From the NCBI GenBank assembly GCA_018712125.1, contig DVHM01000149.1:1-5811 (forward strand): a stretch of DNA of 5,811 nucleotides. The letters are read 5' to 3'. Positions 5,144 through 5,811 of the stretch are shown here, in pieces. Under the pieces are notes generated by a model that was given only the letters and a program-made list of their open reading frames with translations, did no database searches and was not told where the DNA came from. Source of the DNA: Pullilachnospira_A gallistercoris. Its GTDB lineage: Bacteria; Bacillota; Clostridia; Lachnospirales; Lachnospiraceae. The translations under genes and the position numbers were made by a program. Position 1 is the first letter of the stretch. Each line of letters begins with the position of its first letter.

Positions 5144-5811
5144 TCAGAGATACAATTCACACTCTTTCCGCTCCGCGCAGGCCTTTTTCAACATTGTGCT
5201 GACAGCGGCCATCATCACACCGTTCACTTTTCGCGCGGAATTCGCGCAGATGGAGACACAGCGCATGCAGGATATACAGGCCTTGCTGTCAACCTTTTTC
5301 GGATCACTGTGGTCGATGGCCTGCACCGGACATTTTTCCGCGCAGAGGCCGCAGTTATCGCAATCCTTTGTGGGCTTCGGCACCATACCGGCTCCGCCTC
5401 CCTTTTTGTAAGGGCGATTGCCGGAAATTGCCGGTTCCGCGTCATCTCCTGATGCCAGTTTCGCACGGATTTGTCTGGCAAACTCTTCAAGCTGCGCTCG
5501 ATCATTCGCGTCCGGGCGACCTGTCGCAAACTGCCGGGCAATGGAATGCTCCGCTATGGCAGCCACGGCGGACAGAACGCGAAATCCCGCCTGTTTGGCG
5601 ATATCCTGCAGCTCCACCAGTGTATCCTCGTAGGCACGGTTCCCGTAAACGCAGACCAGAATCGCCCGCGCCCCATTTCCCCTGATGGCAGAAAGCCTCT
5701 CTGCTGCCGTTCCCGGCACACGGCCGCCATAGGAAGGCACCGCGATGACCGCGATATCCTCTTTCTCAAGGGCAACATCGGAAAACTTCACGCTGCTGTC
5801 CGTCAAATCCA
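5144..5811 (-). CDS. EFR1-type flavodoxin/ferredoxin fusion protein (N-terminus beyond window)
   Basis: The visible 222 codons lack a proper start: the frame continues past the right edge, and the first possible start inside (TTG at 5806) sits mid-domain. Numbering from that TTG, residues about 1-118 are the second half of a flavodoxin-like domain, with the VPSYGGRVPG loop (23-32) and VCVYGNRAYED (51-61) that contact the flavin in this family. The FMN phosphate-binding loop should lie beyond the edge. After a linker come two bacterial ferredoxin motifs, C149-C152-C155-C159 and C177-C180-C183-C187, each CX2CX2CX3C with a following Pro or Ala, expected to hold two [4Fe-4S] clusters. The protein should move electrons in the cytoplasm of an anaerobe; partners are unknown. 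No terminator is visible between it and the converging nrdG-like gene. Confidence 0.9.
   Translation of the reverse strand, partial: DLTDSSVKFSDVALEKEDIAVIAVPSYGGRVPGTAAERLSAIRGNGARAILVCVYGNRAYEDTLVELQDIAKQAGFRVLSAVAAIAEHSIARQFATGRPDANDRAQLEEFARQIRAKLASGDDAEPAISGNRPYKKGGGAGMVPKPTKDCDNCGLCAEKCPVQAIDHSDPKKVDSKACISCMRCVSICANSARKVNGVMMAAVSTMLKKACAERKECELYL

Noticed and set aside
5804..5806. TTG as the start of the flavodoxin-ferredoxin gene
   Set aside because: The frame is open to the window edge and the codon sits inside the flavodoxin-like domain, so the true start must be outside the window.

Overview
The window looks like a chromosomal segment from an anaerobic, low-to-mid-GC Firmicute, most likely class Clostridia and plausibly a Lachnospiraceae-type gut organism. 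This is inferred from four things: strong AGGAGG-type ribosome binding sites, sigma-A-like promoters, an oxygen-sensitive radical-SAM activase (NrdG type) with a flavodoxin/ferredoxin fusion beside it, and the DUF2975 / small Xre regulator / DUF4153-DUF4173 membrane protein cluster common in that group. The species cannot be named from the sequence alone.

Layout, left to right. At 1-840 (minus strand, running off the left edge) lies an AAA-type ATPase of the AAA_14/DUF4143 family, with its own promoter directly behind the terminator of the next operon. At 968-3733 (minus) lies a compact three-gene operon, read in the order DUF2975 membrane protein, 73-residue Xre-type regulator, 684-residue polytopic membrane protein. 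It starts from a promoter with perfect -35 and -10 boxes at 3787-3815 and ends at a strong hairpin at 891-924. At 3866-4366 (minus) lies tadA, the tRNA adenosine deaminase. At 4445-5140 (plus) lies an NrdG-like radical-SAM activating protein, divergent from tadA. At 5144-5811 (minus, running off the right edge) lies the C-terminal part of a flavodoxin-like plus two-[4Fe-4S] ferredoxin protein (EFR1 type), whose stop lies only 3 bases from the nrdG-like stop.

How the genes fit together. The DUF2975-HTH-DUF4153/4173 unit is the least understood part. Two membrane proteins flank a tiny DNA-binding protein, the ribosome binding site of each downstream gene abuts or overlaps the previous gene's end, and short inverted repeats flank the promoter. 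This looks like a self-regulated membrane-associated control module of unknown signal. The NrdG-like and EFR1-like genes are both iron-sulfur/redox proteins and could share an electron-transfer setting, but no direct link is shown by the sequence. No mobile element, CRISPR array, tRNA or rRNA gene was seen, and no stretch over 300 bases lacks a gene.
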